From Guyanagaster necrorhizus (Eukaryota; Basidiomycota; Agaricomycetes; Agaricales; Physalacriaceae), in contig NW_025064900.1 in NCBI RefSeq assembly GCF_019112545.1, positions 367,765-431,764 of the forward strand: DNA of 64,000 bases, read 5' to 3'. A model generated the notes under the pieces. That model did not search any database, was not told where the DNA came from, and saw only the letters and a program-made list of their open reading frames with translations. Below, in pieces: positions 34,528-46,735 of this stretch (positions within the stretch are counted from its first letter, which is position 1; each line of letters starts with the position of its first letter). The position numbers were made by a program, and so were the translations under genes.

Positions 34528-37140
34528 ATGGCAGATTCTAGTGCTGTGAGTGCTCAGGATGCTACTCCTGTTTCAGCTGTAAGCCATGTTTTAGCATCTG
34601 ATGCTACAGCACTGAGAAACCTTCCTCTTGCCTATGCACAAGCAGAAGAAGAGGATTCAAATCACTCAGAGAAATTGGAGGATGTTGGTTTCAAGAGAAA
34701 TCCAACTACAAAAGTTTCAGATAATGATTCATCCTGTAGTGATGTAGATAATGGAAATGATTATGAATCATCTACATCTTCTACCTTTGATAAAGCATCC
34801 CATAGTACAGATGCAGAAGAATCTAATAGAATGGCAAGACCTGTGAGGCTTTGCTATACTCAGAGTCTTGATGACCTGGAAAAATGTGAAGTTCATTTTG
34901 GAGGACTACACAAAGGAAGAGAGCTTATGAAGAAATAGCCTTCTATCATTGATATGGCTGAATGGAATTTGACAACTGCACAGCAAGAAATGCTTGCCAA
35001 ATGTCAGAACAAGCTGACAGAAGACAAGGGCCAAGAGCAACCTACTGCATCTCAGACTCCAATGACTACATCTGGATCCAGCTCTTATATTGCTAAAGAA
35101 AAATTTGTCAACCATAATCAGAAGATTGATGACACTGAATTAGATGTCAAGGCACAATGTGAGGCTCTTGAAACATGGAATCAGGCTTGAGACATCAATC
35201 AAAAAGTCCCTGAAGGTGATGTGTCCCATTTGGAGGGTCATCCAGAGGTTGAAGATAGTTTTACGACTGTCAGAAAGTCTTCTAAGCATAACAAACAGAA
35301 AGAAAGATCTCAGAGATTAAAACCAAAGACAAAGATTCACAAAACAGGCCACTATGATGCTCTTGAAGTAGAAGAAACATCAGATGAAGGTTCTGAGTCA
35401 GATTTGAAGGCAGAGTCTCAATCAAAAAAGACACTCTCTAAGACAAGTGCAAAATCTTCAAAATGAAAGACTGTCAGATCATTGACCAATCATAGAATGA
35501 GAAACATCATATGAGAACACTCAAAGGCACCTTCAAATAGCTGACATAGGTCTACTTGCCCTGTAGATCAGCTACCATCTGATAGCTTCTTGGCTGATGT
35601 GTTAGATGTTGGCAAATCAAAGAAGAAGCAGAAGATCTCATCTGAGCACAAAAAGAAACTCAATAAGAAAAAGCTTGAGAAATGGAAGCATAAGCATCAT
35701 ACTAGTTCCTTTAGCTCTGAATCATCAGAGTCTACTTCCAGTAATAAGTCCAACTCAGATTCAGACTCTAATTATTCAGGATCTTCTCCATCAGATGATA
35801 GTTCCTCAAGCACTGGTTTGAGCTCATTGAGCTCAAGTAGCAGTGATGCAAGCAATGAGTTGAATGCATCAGATAGCTCTGAGCCATTCAATCATAGATG
35901 TTGACACTATCATCATCATACTAGAAGGCATAGTTCCCATTGGCATAAGCATAGAAGTCAAAAATGTCACTGCAAAAGATTGATTTGACCAATACCTCCT
36001 ACACCATATGATGGTACAGCTGATAGTGAAAAATTCCATCACTTCACAATGGAATTGACTCAATTCTGCAAAGAAGGTCAGATTCCAAAGGATGAACAGG
36101 TATTTTTGGCATCACATTACCTGAAGGGAAAGGCATTATCTTTCTTCATTCAGAAGGTTTTGAAGAACCATGCAGAATAGACATTAATAGACTTCCTGCA
36201 AGAAATCTTTAATTCATGCTTCCCTTTAAATTACTGAAGTCAGCAATGGAATAAAATAAAAAAGTGCTACCAGAATGATTACACTGTTTCAGAATACATT
36301 TATGAGCTGGAAACCTTGTATGGTCTTATTGGCATGACTAGCCAGTGTGAGTGTATTATCAAGCTTTGGGACAGATTCCATAGAGAGATGCAGCATGAAC
36401 TCTATCAAGCAAAGCTCAATAAGGAGGTTCATAGCTGGCACTGTATTGTTGAAGAGGCTAAACTCATTGAAATGGCTGATCTTGAATCTACATCTCAAAG
36501 TACCAAGGAAAAGAAGTCATCACAGGGAGGTTCTGGAAACAGCAATAACCATGGAAATAGTGGGCATACATCTAAAAAATATAAGTCTGATAACAGTCAT
36601 TCAAAAGGATATTCTTATGAAAAGAATGGACTCTGCAAGAGAGGATCTAACTCATATAGTCAGTCATTGAGCTACAATCAACCCTCATCATCTTCCAGAG
36701 ATAATAAGTCATCAAATGGAGGGTGCAATAGTGGAAGCAAGTCTACTACAAATTCTAGCTCTGGAAATAAACTATCAGAAAGCAAGAAGGCAGAACTTGT
36801 CACTGCAAATAAGTGCTTTAGATGTGAAGAAGTAGGACATATGGCTAGAAATTGTCCTCACAATAACACAGTAAAGTCAAGTAACAAAACAGGGCCACTA
36901 GGCTTCTCAGCACATGGTATCCATTATGACTTGGCAGATGATCACCAGCATCAAAATTTGGCAGAGACAACTGAAACAGTTGATCACATTTCAATTGAAA
37001 TGATATTCATGTCTACTGAACAAAACAGTCAGTCCCAGAATGATAATCTATTCAATAAAGATATTTCAAACCTTAAATCTGTTTCAGAAACTGATGATTT
37101 TAAAAGCTCAGACTATGAAACTGATAGTGAGTGGACTTCA
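34528..37140 (+). pseudogene. Gy-4 gag
   Basis: Starts MADSSAVSAQDATPVSA. The N-terminal half is acidic and Ser-rich. It is followed near 35640-35700 by a Lys-rich stretch and near 35700-35890 by a run of Ser/Asp. The capsid-like region spans about 35990-36480 (FHHFTMELTQFCKEGQIP type content). A Gly/Ser/Asn linker precedes a zinc knuckle, KCFRCEEVGHMARNCPH, at about 36812-36860 (CX2CX4HX4C intact). TGA/TAG interruptions at about 34936, 35188, 35464, 35902 and 35988 break it. Gag packages the element RNA in cytoplasmic particles. Confidence 0.8.
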
Positions 37141-37143
37141 TGA

Positions 37144-38930
37144 ATGCTCACTGAGCTCTACATATCACCTATCAAATCTGAAAATGATATCACATCTTCA
37201 GATTCTAGCTCTGATAATTCCATCAAACCAGAATTAGATGACCTAGAGACATTTATCTGTGATTTCAGAAGTATTGAATGTAATAAAGCCTTACCAGTGC
37301 CTGGGATTGAGAAATTTGCTCACCTATAGTCTGAAGAGAATGCCTGCATAAGATATCATAATGATGAATCTATGTATTGCTGGGCTGATAATGCTAAGGA
37401 TATCTATGGATATCCTGAGACAGACTATACCAACTTCATACTGTGGCAGGAGATGGATTCAAAGTGGTGACCTAATATGATTGATGATCTACATCAATAT
37501 GCTGCTGAAATATGCTTGAATTATGATGCACCTTACTCTGATGATGAGTTATGCTGAGGTGCAGTAAGCTCCTACTATTTTGGAGTATTCTGCCTGAATC
37601 AGAAGACCTTCACTATTGCAGATACTGAGTCAGAACATAGAGAACTCACTATATCTGCTTCACTGTTACAAAACCCAAAGTTTCATATTAGTGCATGGTA
37701 TGCAAAACAGCATGCTAGGTTGTTGGCATTACCATATAACTCTACATAGTGGTACCACAATTCATCTAAAATTGGAGATGCAATAGTGCAAGGCATACAT
37801 TTCATTCTGAGTCATAGCATTAGTATGTATCTAGATCTGAAGGAATTAGGCTATGAAAGCCCAAACTCACCATATGATAGATTTCAGGTTTCTCATAAGA
37901 CATCAGACAGAAACCAGATTACAATTACTGATCAGATGAATCTTGCTGTCCTTCATATTAATGCTATATAGCTTGAAAACCTATATTTTGATGCAATCAG
38001 ATGGCTTGCAAAGAACCTGAATGCATTCATAGCAAGGCAATATGAGTCCTTACTACTAGACAAGCTTCACTTTGAGAAGCTTAAGTGGGCAGAAGCTATT
38101 AAAGTTTGCTCAGAGCAGTAGTGCATGCAATGAATGGGAAATGTACTTGCTGAAGCTCTTGAAACCAAGCTACATGAGAACCAACCTTATCCAGGGGATT
38201 TCCAGAAACTCCACAGACACCTTCAGTTCACACTATGTGATGCTAAAGCAGACCATCAGTTTAAATGGATTGACTATGACTGTAGTCTAGGAGGAGAAGT
38301 TCCTTATAAATGGGTACTGGACTCACAGTTCAGTCTTGGAGAATTCTGAGGATGACAATTAGCTATGTTTGATAATGTACCAACATTTCAAGATATGGAT
38401 TACCCTCAGATGGGCCACCCACTTGCCACCACAGTTTGAAAGTCCTTAACAAGGCATGTACCATTTATTTCAGATCAGCAAGACCTGGAAAATGAAGTTC
38501 AATATATTGTGTACCCAAATCCAAAGTGACCAACACAGGAATACATCATTGATGATGTATACTAAGAGTTTAAGACCTCAGTAACAATCAAGAACTTGAT
38601 GAACCAAACTTTGACCTTCCAAACTGGTATAGAAAGAAGCTCAATCAAGCCTATAAAGATCTTCTTCAGCACCTTTGAGGTCCTGTTGAGTATAAATTCT
38701 TACCTTGTCTATTCTTGCAATCAGTAGAGATGAATGAATTTGAGTGGGAACTTGACATGACAGTTGCTAGAGCTGATAGTTACTTGCATCTAATGTATGG
38801 AAACTTGCAGTGGGAAGAATAAAATAGCTATACTCATATTATGAGCATAGCAGACATTCAGATTGAACCTAAGATATACCCAGCTATTCAGCAACATGCA
38901 GCAGTGGTCAAGGATATTGGCTGAATAGTA
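37144..38930 (+). pseudogene. Gy-4 region between gag and protease
   Basis: Several open pieces in one general frame (37144-37329, 37786-37971, 38134-38349) separated by TGA/TAG. They read as one polar, acidic, aromatic-rich segment without a family I recognise. Such a long spacer between zinc knuckle and protease is larger than usual. Confidence 0.5.
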
Positions 38931-41900
38931 CCTCATCCTTTGGTTATCATTGTTGAGGTTAATGGTAAACCATGCTGAGCATTGATCAACACTGGCTCAC
39001 TGGGGGACTTTATGTCCACTCAGCTTGCAGACCAGCTGAAAGTGTTCAAAATATATCTGCCAACTCCAATTCCCTTGCATCTTGCAGTACAAGGTTCATG
39101 TTCTAAGATTCTATGTGAAACTAAGATTCAGTTTAAATATCAAGGTATTAAAGTAGAATATTACTTTGATATAGCAAACCTCTTGGAGTATGATTTAGTA
39201 CTAGGCACACCATGGTTGTACCAGCACAATGTACATGTTAGCTTTAATCCTTCTTCCATCAAAATAGGAAGCAGCATGGCATTGCCTATGGAAGGTGATA
39301 ATGTGAGCCAACTTCAGTCTCAGACAATGATGGTGAGTGACAATGTACTTGACCAAGTTTGCATAGAGCTTAGAGAGTATGCAGCCTCCATCTGTAAGAC
39401 AGCCTCAGAGACTCCATTACTACCACTTAAGATGATCAACCACACTATCCCACTAATTGACAAGCAAAAGATCTACCTATAGAGGCCTTCATGATGTCCA
39501 GAAGTCTTTTGCTTACAGTGGGATCAGAAATGATGGGATTATCTAGCTTCAGGTAGATGGAAACTCACTACCACTGGGAATTCTGTACCAATGTTACTGA
39601 TTCCAAAAGTAGGAAAGTTGAAGCACTTACTTCAGACAGTCATCAACTTGCATGCACATAATGCTAACATCCACAAAGTCTCTGTGCCTCTTCCAAATAT
39701 TGAAGGCATCTTGTATTGTGTTGCCAAATGTAAGTATCAGAGCATAATTGATGAAAAAGATGCTTACAAGCAAATCTGTATAGTGCCTGAACATGTGGAT
39801 AGAACAACTGTTACTACTCCAGATGAGAATATGGTCAGTCTGGTTTTATAACAGAGTGATTATAATGCATCCACTACATATCAGACACTGATGAATCACA
39901 TTTTCTCCTTATATCTAGATGTATTCATGGAAGTTTATCTTAACAATATCATCATATATTCAAACTCTCTTGAAGACCATGTAAAGCATGTAAAATGTAT
40001 TCTTGACATGTTGAATGAGAACAGTTATATCTGAATAGTTTGAAGTTGAATTTTCTACCAAAAGAAATGAAAGTTTTAGGACAGATTATTGATGATAATG
40101 ATATTCATATGGACTCTAATAAGGTGGACTCTGTAACTAATTGGAAGACTCCTACATCAAAGAGTCTTCTATCAGAGTTTTTGAAAGTGTAGAGTATCTA
40201 GCTGATGACTTACCCTGCATTCATGGTCCTATGGGTATCCTCCACTCTCTCATGGATTCTACAGTCCCATTCTGTTGGTCCTATACAGAGCAGTGGGCCT
40301 TTAATGAGATCAAAGAGATTGTTGGGCATCACTGAAACCATAGCTGAGTACCAATAGATTACTCATTTAACCATAAACCAGTCTGGATAGTTACTGATGC
40401 CAGCTCAGTGAGTATAGCTGGATACATAGCACAAGGAAGTGAGTGGCAGACTAGTAAAATTGCAGCATTCTACTCTGCTAAGCTGAGTTCAGCACAGCAG
40501 AACTATGCTGTGCATAAACTAGAGATGCTGGCTGGCCTGGAGACAATGTTGAGACATTGGAACATATTGCAGAGGGTACACTTCACATGGATAATGGACC
40601 ACAAAGGGTTAATTCATCTGATGAACCAGAAGAATCTAACTGGATGACAAGCATATTGGTTAGAAAAGATGAGTGCATTTGACTTCAACATAGTATATGC
40701 ACCAGACAAGACTAATATTCTCTCAGATGCCCTCTTCTGAATCTACACCAATGATAGTCCTGGAATAGTACATGCTTGTTCTGAGTACACTGTTCATAAT
40801 GACAATGTGGATATGGATTATTTAAATACACATGGAATTATTATACCTTTGTTAACTGGCCTTGAGGCTTATGCTGCTTGTACTACCCATTTCCATGCAC
40901 TACCAAGACACTCCAATGCAGATACAGGCTGTCCTGAGACTTCATCTGAGTTTGCAAAGTGGATGAAAGATCATATACACTTTGTTGGCCCTAGAACCAC
41001 ACAGGAGGGTGGGAGTACTAAAGAATTGACTTTACCATTGCAAAGTATAAGCCCTAATAGGGCCAAACAAGCTATAGAAACTAAAACATCATTAGAAAGC
41101 AGTATAAAAGGTGTGAAACAGCACCAAAAGCTTACTATCAAGATTCCTCCAAAATCAAGGCCCAGCCCCAAGGATATGAGCCATAAGTCAGTCAAACAGC
41201 CTGCAGGTGCTTCACAAGACATATCTACAAAGGATAAGGTTAAGGACTCACCTCACAGAAGCTGGAATGACCATAGATCTCAACAGCAAGAAGGCATTGA
41301 TGCCTAAAGTGCCAGCAAAGCAATGTCACATGATTTGGCCAAATTTGGTCTAGATTGTGACAGTGTGACATTGCTTAATGCTATTCCATCGCAAAATAGC
41401 CTCAACTTTGAGCAATCAATCAGAAACCACTATTCCAATGACACTCTATTCAAAAGAATAGTTGAACACTCTGAACACTTTAAGAATTTTGAGTGGGATA
41501 TGAATTCTGGCCTACTGTACCTCAAAAAAAATGATAACTGACTCTTATGCATACCTTGTGTACTTATAAATGGCTGAACAGCTCAAGAAATTATAATTTC
41601 AGAGGCTCATTCAATTCTAGCTCATCTTGGAGCAAGCAAGATCTTGGATTATCTTTGCCAGAATGTCTGGTGGAAAGACATGGTTTCAGATGTAAAGTCT
41701 TACTGTGAGTCATGTCATACATGCAAAATGAGCAAGCCTAACAATCAGAAGCCTTATAGCTTGTTGCACCCACTGAAGGTACCTTCATACCCTTGGGAGG
41801 CAATTGATGTGGACTTTGTTGGACCATTACCAGACTCAAAGAATCAGGATGGTACCTTTGACTTAATAACAGTCATAATTGACTTGTTTACCTCTATAGT

Positions 41901-42845
41901 ACATTTAGTTCCATGCTGTATGACATATTCCACTTGTCAAGTAGCTGAACTAATATTTGAACATGTTTACAAACTCTATGGAATGCCATGACAGATAATA
42001 AGTGATCAAGACTCTCTTTTTACAGGCATCTTCTGGAAATGGCTTCATGAGCTAACAGAAACTCAGCTCAATATGTCCAGTGCATACCATCCTCAGAGTG
42101 ATGGTTCTACAGAACATGCTAATCACACTATCACTCAGATGCTATGACAGTGTGTTGATACCACACAGAAGGACTGGGTATTTAAGTTATCAGCCAGGAA
42201 GTTTGCTATTAATTGCACTTGATCAGAAACCACTGGATATGCTCCATTTATACTTAATACAGGATGCATGTCATGGTCTATGATCTGGAATTCTAATATG
42301 AAAAATGAATATCTCTTGGTTAGAACCTTTGTATGACTTTACTGATTAGCAATTATGTTTGCCCATGATGCAATCCTAGAGGCTTGAGTAAAGCAAACTA
42401 GGCTTGCCAATTGAAAACAGCAGACTGAACCCTTCTATGAAGAGGACTTAGTTTATGTCTTGATACAAAACTTGAAGTTCACAAAGAGCCTAGCTAGAAA
42501 ATTAATCCTGAAGTATATCAGCTCATACAAGATCACAAAAGATTTTGAAAATCACTCATTTTGAGTGGAGCTCTTCTCAAGCTTCACTCAGTAGAGAGTT
42601 CATCCAGTCTTCCACTCTTCATTGCTTTGAGTTCATATTCCAAATGATGATCATCAATTCCCTGGGCATCTTGATACTCAGATATACAAGACTCCAGAAG
42701 CTGAACCACAATGGAAGATAGACTGCATTGTATCACATCATAGTGCAAAAGAGTAAGCTATATTTGAGATTAAATAGACAACAGAAAATATCACTTGGCT
42801 GCCCTATGATCAAATTTCAGGTCTTGGATGCCTGTCAGACTATCT
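38931..42845 (+). pseudogene. Gy-4 pol: protease, RT, RNase H, integrase, chromodomain
   Basis: The protease at about 38985 has the active-site motif changed to NTGSLGDFMS (Asp to Asn). RT at 39590-40140 has SVPLPNIEGILYCVAKCKYQ, and the catalytic YLDD has become YLNN near 39930. RNase H at 40380-40740 keeps VTDASS and LEMLAGLETMLRHW. The integrase zinc finger is at 41600-41750 (CESCHTCKMSK), the core at 41800-42150 with DVDFVGPLPDSKNQDG, ISDQDSLFTGIFW and YHPQSDGSTEHANH. A chromodomain-like piece is at 42710-42830 (WLPYDQIS after a broken stretch). Altered catalytic Asp codons are all GAC/GAT to AAC/AAT changes. Confidence 0.8.
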
Positions 42846-42849
42846 CAAA

Positions 42850-43830
42850 TTGTTGGGATGTACATCTATCAGTCAGCTTCCAACAGGTTGTAGAGTATCT
42901 CCAGAGGATCTGGAACAGAATGAGATATCTATAGAGTCTATATCATTTGAATTAAGCTCTAGTGTGAGGATACATAAATGGGAGCCTCATGAAAATTTCC
43001 CAACTTCATTCCCTCCACTTGCCACCCTCAACTCTACTCTATTTTCTCTTGATATGCCCACTGATCAATCTCACAAAAAGCATAAGAGCCATGCACATAA
43101 CTATCCTCTTCTCCTGTCCAAAGCCCCTTCTAAATCTCTGATCCAGTTCATTTATCATAAGGGTGTTGAGAGGTTCAGTATCCAGGAGGCTTCTGGCTCC
43201 AATTCACTTGGAGGCCTCATTGCCAATGTCCCTGCTATCCTGATGCTCTGATGCATTGAGCATAACAATCACCTTCAACACACTCATAGAGCTGAAGGCA
43301 TTCGAGCTTGTCACTAGATTCATCATGAGCCCATTGGGTACTCTATCATCACAGCTTCATACAATGCAGGTGATGCTGAGAACAAGTTTGCTGAGTGGAA
43401 CAACTCTTCAGGTGAATACCATCTCACTCACTTTGACAATCCCACCCCCACCACTCACAATCTCAAGGTTGACATGCCTATCCTCTTCAATCCCAGAACT
43501 ATCCAAATCCTCAGATATGTCATTATTCCAGAACATGAGTATAATGATAATTGGTACCTCAGTCATACCCTCTTTCTCAGACAGGAAAGGGCCAAGGAGA
43601 GGGCCATTCAGAGATGAAAAGACAAATAGGCAGGAATCCTCTGGAAGGACCATGACAAGTTGCTGGATTTCCTCTCAGACTCAGACTCAGACTCAGGCTC
43701 TGACCATCTATTAGAGTTTATCCAGGGCATATCTAACATCAGTGATGGAGAAGACAATGCAGAGGGTGATGTTGATGTCAAGATGAATGGCAAGAAAAGA
43801 GATGCTACTATGCAGAATGGAGAAAATTAG
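42850..43830 (+). pseudogene. Gy-4 extra reading frame downstream of pol
   Basis: Two open pieces (42850-43251, and frames across 43256-43830) lie between the chromodomain-like end and the 3' LTR. The content includes LIQFIYHKGVERFSIQEASG, HYEWNNSSG-like, LRYVIIPEHEYNDNW and an Asp/Ser-repeat tail (43670-43710, SDSDSDSGSD) followed by a Lys/Arg-rich end. It does not resemble gag, pol or an envelope, and no membrane segment is seen. Possibly an additional element-encoded protein or captured host sequence. Confidence 0.5.
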
Positions 43831-43950
43831 TCTTATGATGTTTACTTTATTCCATCAATGATTTTCTTTGCTTACCTTATGTTTTGTTGAAAAAAAAGAG
43901 ATACATACCATGCTACCATATTGTCCAACTTCATTGGCCAGGAGAGCATA

Positions 43951-44164
43951 TATTATGAGTCATTCCATGGCCTAATACTTTTACCTGATGTTTTTTCCTG
44001 TTTCCTCCATCTCTCCAGTTTAGTCTGTATTTGTTATTCTCATCATATATATATAAGCCAGTACATGTATTGTAGCTAGAGGTTTTTCCAACTGACCAAG
44101 CCTATATGCCTGTCAGCAACTGCATGAGCCTTTCATGAGAGAAGTGACTTTCACCACCCTCTCA
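43951..44164 (+). repeat. Gy-4 3' LTR
   Basis: 214 bases, mate of 34004-34217. Confidence 0.9.
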
Positions 44165-45013
44165 ATTGATTATAGCCTCAGCTTGGTGCTGCATATTCTA
44201 ACACCAGAATGCAATGGCATGCTCCATATCAGGTTAGGTGACAATGTGAGACTTTTTGAATGACAGTGCATTAGAGTTCTTGTTTGCATGCTGTTCAATT
44301 TTTGTATAAGATGCTAGTTTCTGTGAAAGGGTTGGTTGTATAAAGAGCAGTGCACCTTCCTTTCAGTTTGCAAAATATGCCACAATATCAGCATGTCAAT
44401 GGAAAAGACAGTCATCAACATGTTTGAATACTATAAGTCAGTCTCCTGTTGTGAGATATGGGTGGAAGGTCTGCTTTAAAGGCTGAGCTGATGATGTGTA
44501 TATTGGGACTTTCTTCTTCTGTTTTGTGTGCTCATATAGATTTGAGAGGCATGTTTATAGAGATATAGGCTTGCTGCTTTACAATAATTTTTTTTATGTT
44601 TGTCATAGTCTATACAAACAAATTATGTTTATTGTTCTAACATATGCACAATGTCATATCAGCTTACTATAATTTTGGATCTGATAATGCATATTCCTAA
44701 CTAGAACCATATGCATTATGCAATATGCATTTCTAGTGTATTTCCCTGCTCTCTGACTGTGTTCTAGCCCAATCTGTATGCAAAGTCAGATTTATGCATT
44801 TCAATATTATGCATTATGAGATAGTCAACTGTATATACCCAGCTTTGAGCTAAAGTTTATTCTATACTATTCACTCTCAAGCCAACTTGTCTTTGGCCTT
44901 GTAGCACTTTATCTATAAAGCACAATAGTAGACTCAGACATGACTGTATGAACACAATACAGTGTCTGTTTATCACATGTTTAAGTCACATGCAGTTTGA
45001 GCCTAACACCATA

Positions 45014-45655
45014 CTCAAAACTATTCTCAGACTTTCACCTCAGAAACCTCTTTAAAAAGTAAAAAAGAAAGAAGCCAGCCAGATCAGCAGCCTCTGATAC
45101 CTGCCTAGACCATCCTGACAAAGCTGCATCTCTGAAGAGCAGTGTAGACACTATTTCAATACAATCCTGACACACTTTCCTCCTGTTCCAGCTGGTCTTA
45201 CTGACAACCTTTCAGAAAAATTCTGATGCACTCCATCTTCTTTCAACTCTTCCACTGTCTTCTCTGAGCATGGAATTAGAGACCATGCTCAAAACTCCAT
45301 TAGTAGTGCTACTGAACTGGCTTCTGCTTAAAACTCTACATATGACTCCACTTCTAAGACCCAGAGCCTCTATAACTCTGAACTCTCCAGTTTCAGAAAG
45401 AGTCAGCTGAAAGATCATAGAAGGAGAGGATGAGTGAGATATTTCATCTGATTTGGTATACAGTTCAGAGAGTGATATGGTATCTAACTACCTAGGTGAT
45501 AATGGACTGATTTTCTTGGCAGATGTAAATAATAACAAAAAGCCTGAGCAGGGTTCCAATGATGATGCTCAAGAGCTTGAAAAAGTCAGTGGTAATATCA
45601 GAGATTGTCAGCATTCAGTTTTCTTCACTAGTTAATAGTATAAAGAAGAGAAAGG
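45014..45655 (-). pseudogene. Gy-3 gag N-terminal region
   Basis: Lies between the solo LTR and the Gy-3 primer site. Only short minus-strand frames remain; assignment is by position and by polar Ser/Glu-rich composition like the matching part of Gy-2. Confidence 0.5.
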
Positions 45656-45658
45656 TTA

Positions 45659-45671
45659 AGCTTCAAGCTAA
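45659..45671 (-). promoter_or_regulatory. Gy-3 putative self-priming primer-binding site
   Basis: The minus strand reads TTAGCTTGAAGCT next to the 5' LTR. The LTR's R-start is AGCTTTGAGCTAA, again complementary except at one CG-derived dinucleotide. Confidence 0.7.
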
Positions 45672-45672
45672 T

Positions 45673-46121
45673 TGTTAGACCCACTTGACATGTGACTCTG
45701 AACACATGATAAACTAACACTGTATCATATTTGCACAATCATATTAGAGTCCACTTGTTGTGTATTCAAGTAGTGTGTTATTAAGGCCAGTGCAAGTTAG
45801 ACTTAAGAGAAAAGTGGTATAAAATAAACTTTAGCTCAAAGCTGGAGTTCTACAGTGAGAGCTATGCTACTTATATATGTTTCTATTTCTGATAAATATA
45901 GTATCTACTTATTATATGTCATCATGCTATAGTATCATTGTGTCTGATCATCAAGGATGAGACAATGGAGTATTGTCTATTAACAAGACATTCATTGCAC
46001 ATCACAGAATAATAGTGTGAGTTATCTAATGTAGTCATAGTGATGTCCCACAATTGATAAGCACCTAAATGAGATAGATGCTCTGATAAGATAAGATAAA
46101 ATAAGCAAGAAAATTATAACA
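45673..46121 (-). repeat. Gy-3 5' LTR
   Basis: 449 bases, mate of 10937-11383. The following acaac (46122-46126) is the target duplication. Confidence 0.9.
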
Positions 46122-46735
46122 ACAACAATCTGTAAAAAAGTCAACTGTGGCAAATTTCCAACAACTGATGCAATGACCAACAGATATGTCTTTCACATCA
46201 AGAACCCTGCCACTGTCAGCTATCTGCAGTGTATCAGTCACACCGGACACCTCAGCACCACCAGGGTATCCATGAACCCATTCTGTGACATTTTTTTATC
46301 CTGGTATGACTATCTTCTCTAATCCTTCTTTATTACTGAAGTCTCAGAGATGCTACTATACCTCCTCAGTCTGATCCTGACTATTGTCATGCTCATATTA
46401 CTCAGTGCCATACAAGACTGGTAAGAACTCTGAATGCTTAGAATGCTGATAGTGGCCTATGTGATCAACATGATCATCATCAGATGGAGGAGCAAGGATT
46501 TGATAAAGTGGAAGGGTGCATCAGAGAAAGGGAAAGGGAATCTGCTCATTCTTCTGAGCCAGGATCACTGAGTTCACTTGTGAAGGTCATTGCATAATAT
46601 CAAGACCATGATGGCAGATAAATGGTTGTGAGATCAGAGCACCCTAGAGAGTTTCTTTGTGGTGCTCACTATGCTGCTGATGTATGCAGCTGCAGCACTG
46701 GCTGGGAACATGTCAACAATCAAGAGCCTTTCATT
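46122..46735 (+). pseudogene. Membrane protein family copy C2, 3' portion
   Basis: Continues the frame broken at 10936: FPTTDAMTNRYVFHIKNPAT, then SYLQCISHTGHLSTTRVSM, the two membrane segments (LLYLLSLILTIVMLILLSAI), RSKDLIKWKGASEKGKGNLL, ILLSQDH followed by a stop, and LLMYAAAALAGNMSTIKSL. It matches F most closely (the SKDSKEWKGAPEEGEGDLL block). Similarity ends at 46735, where the sequence jumps to the reverse complement of about 59110. The 3' end of the gene and its downstream flank were therefore deleted. Confidence 0.85.

Larger units (their letters stand above)
34004..44164 (+). mobile_element. Gy-4: second type of Ty3/Gypsy element (plus), short LTRs
   Basis: 214-base LTRs at 34004-34217 and 43951-44164, starting TGTTATGAG (TATTATGAG in the right copy) and ending CTCTCA. 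The target duplication is attgg (33999-34003) and attga (44165-44169), one transition apart. Gag-pol runs on the plus strand with an extra reading frame after the integrase. It is unrelated in LTR and gag to Gy-1/2/3. CpG is nearly absent and TGA stops are common, but several open pieces exceed 100 codons. Confidence 0.92.
33874..44831. mobile_element. TA-flanked terminal-inverted-repeat transposon (Tc1/mariner/pogo type, non-autonomous), split by Gy-4
   Basis: Its own sequence is 33874-34003 plus 44165-44831, about 790 bases. The ends are mirror images over about 24 bases with one mismatch, starting CAGTTGACTATCTCA, and the TA target is duplicated (33872-33873 and 44832-44833) within the LTR's TATA-to-R stretch ctgTAtatcc. 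CAGT-type ends with TA duplication are typical of Tc1/mariner and pogo elements. No transposase frame is visible; the interior is rich in ATATGCAT-like repeats. Confidence 0.75.
33592..45008 (+). repeat. Solo LTR of the Gy-1 family, split by later insertions
   Basis: Only 33592-33873 and 44834-45008 belong to it (457 bases together, against 459 for a Gy-1 LTR). It starts TATTATAATTTTTCACC, keeps the ctcttgctgta and cccagctttgagctaaag landmarks on either side of the gap, and ends CCTAACA. There is no polypurine tract before it and no primer site after it. The flanks ctata (33587-33591) and ccata (45009-45013) differ by one transition, so the internal part was probably removed by LTR-LTR recombination after insertion in the Gy-3 gag region. 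Confidence 0.8.
10937..46121 (-). mobile_element. Gy-3: Ty3/Gypsy chromovirus (minus), carrying all the other insertions
   Basis: LTRs at 10937-11383 (3') and 45673-46121 (5') begin TGTTAGACC (TATTAGACC in one) and end TATAACA, with target duplication acagc/acaac. A self-complementary primer site and a polypurine tract lie inside the LTRs. On the minus strand the order is gag, protease, reverse transcriptase, RNase H, integrase, chromodomain, i.e. the Tf1/sushi-like chromovirus layout. The element is split by Gy-1 (13769-30445) and by a solo LTR (33592-45008). It is heavily CpG-depleted and stop-ridden. The reverse transcriptase also has an internal deletion near 13640. It interrupts gene copy C2. 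Confidence 0.9.

Noticed and set aside
34004..44164. Envelope gene that would make Gy-4 retrovirus-like
   Set aside because: The extra 3' frame has no signal peptide, membrane segment or fusion-like features.
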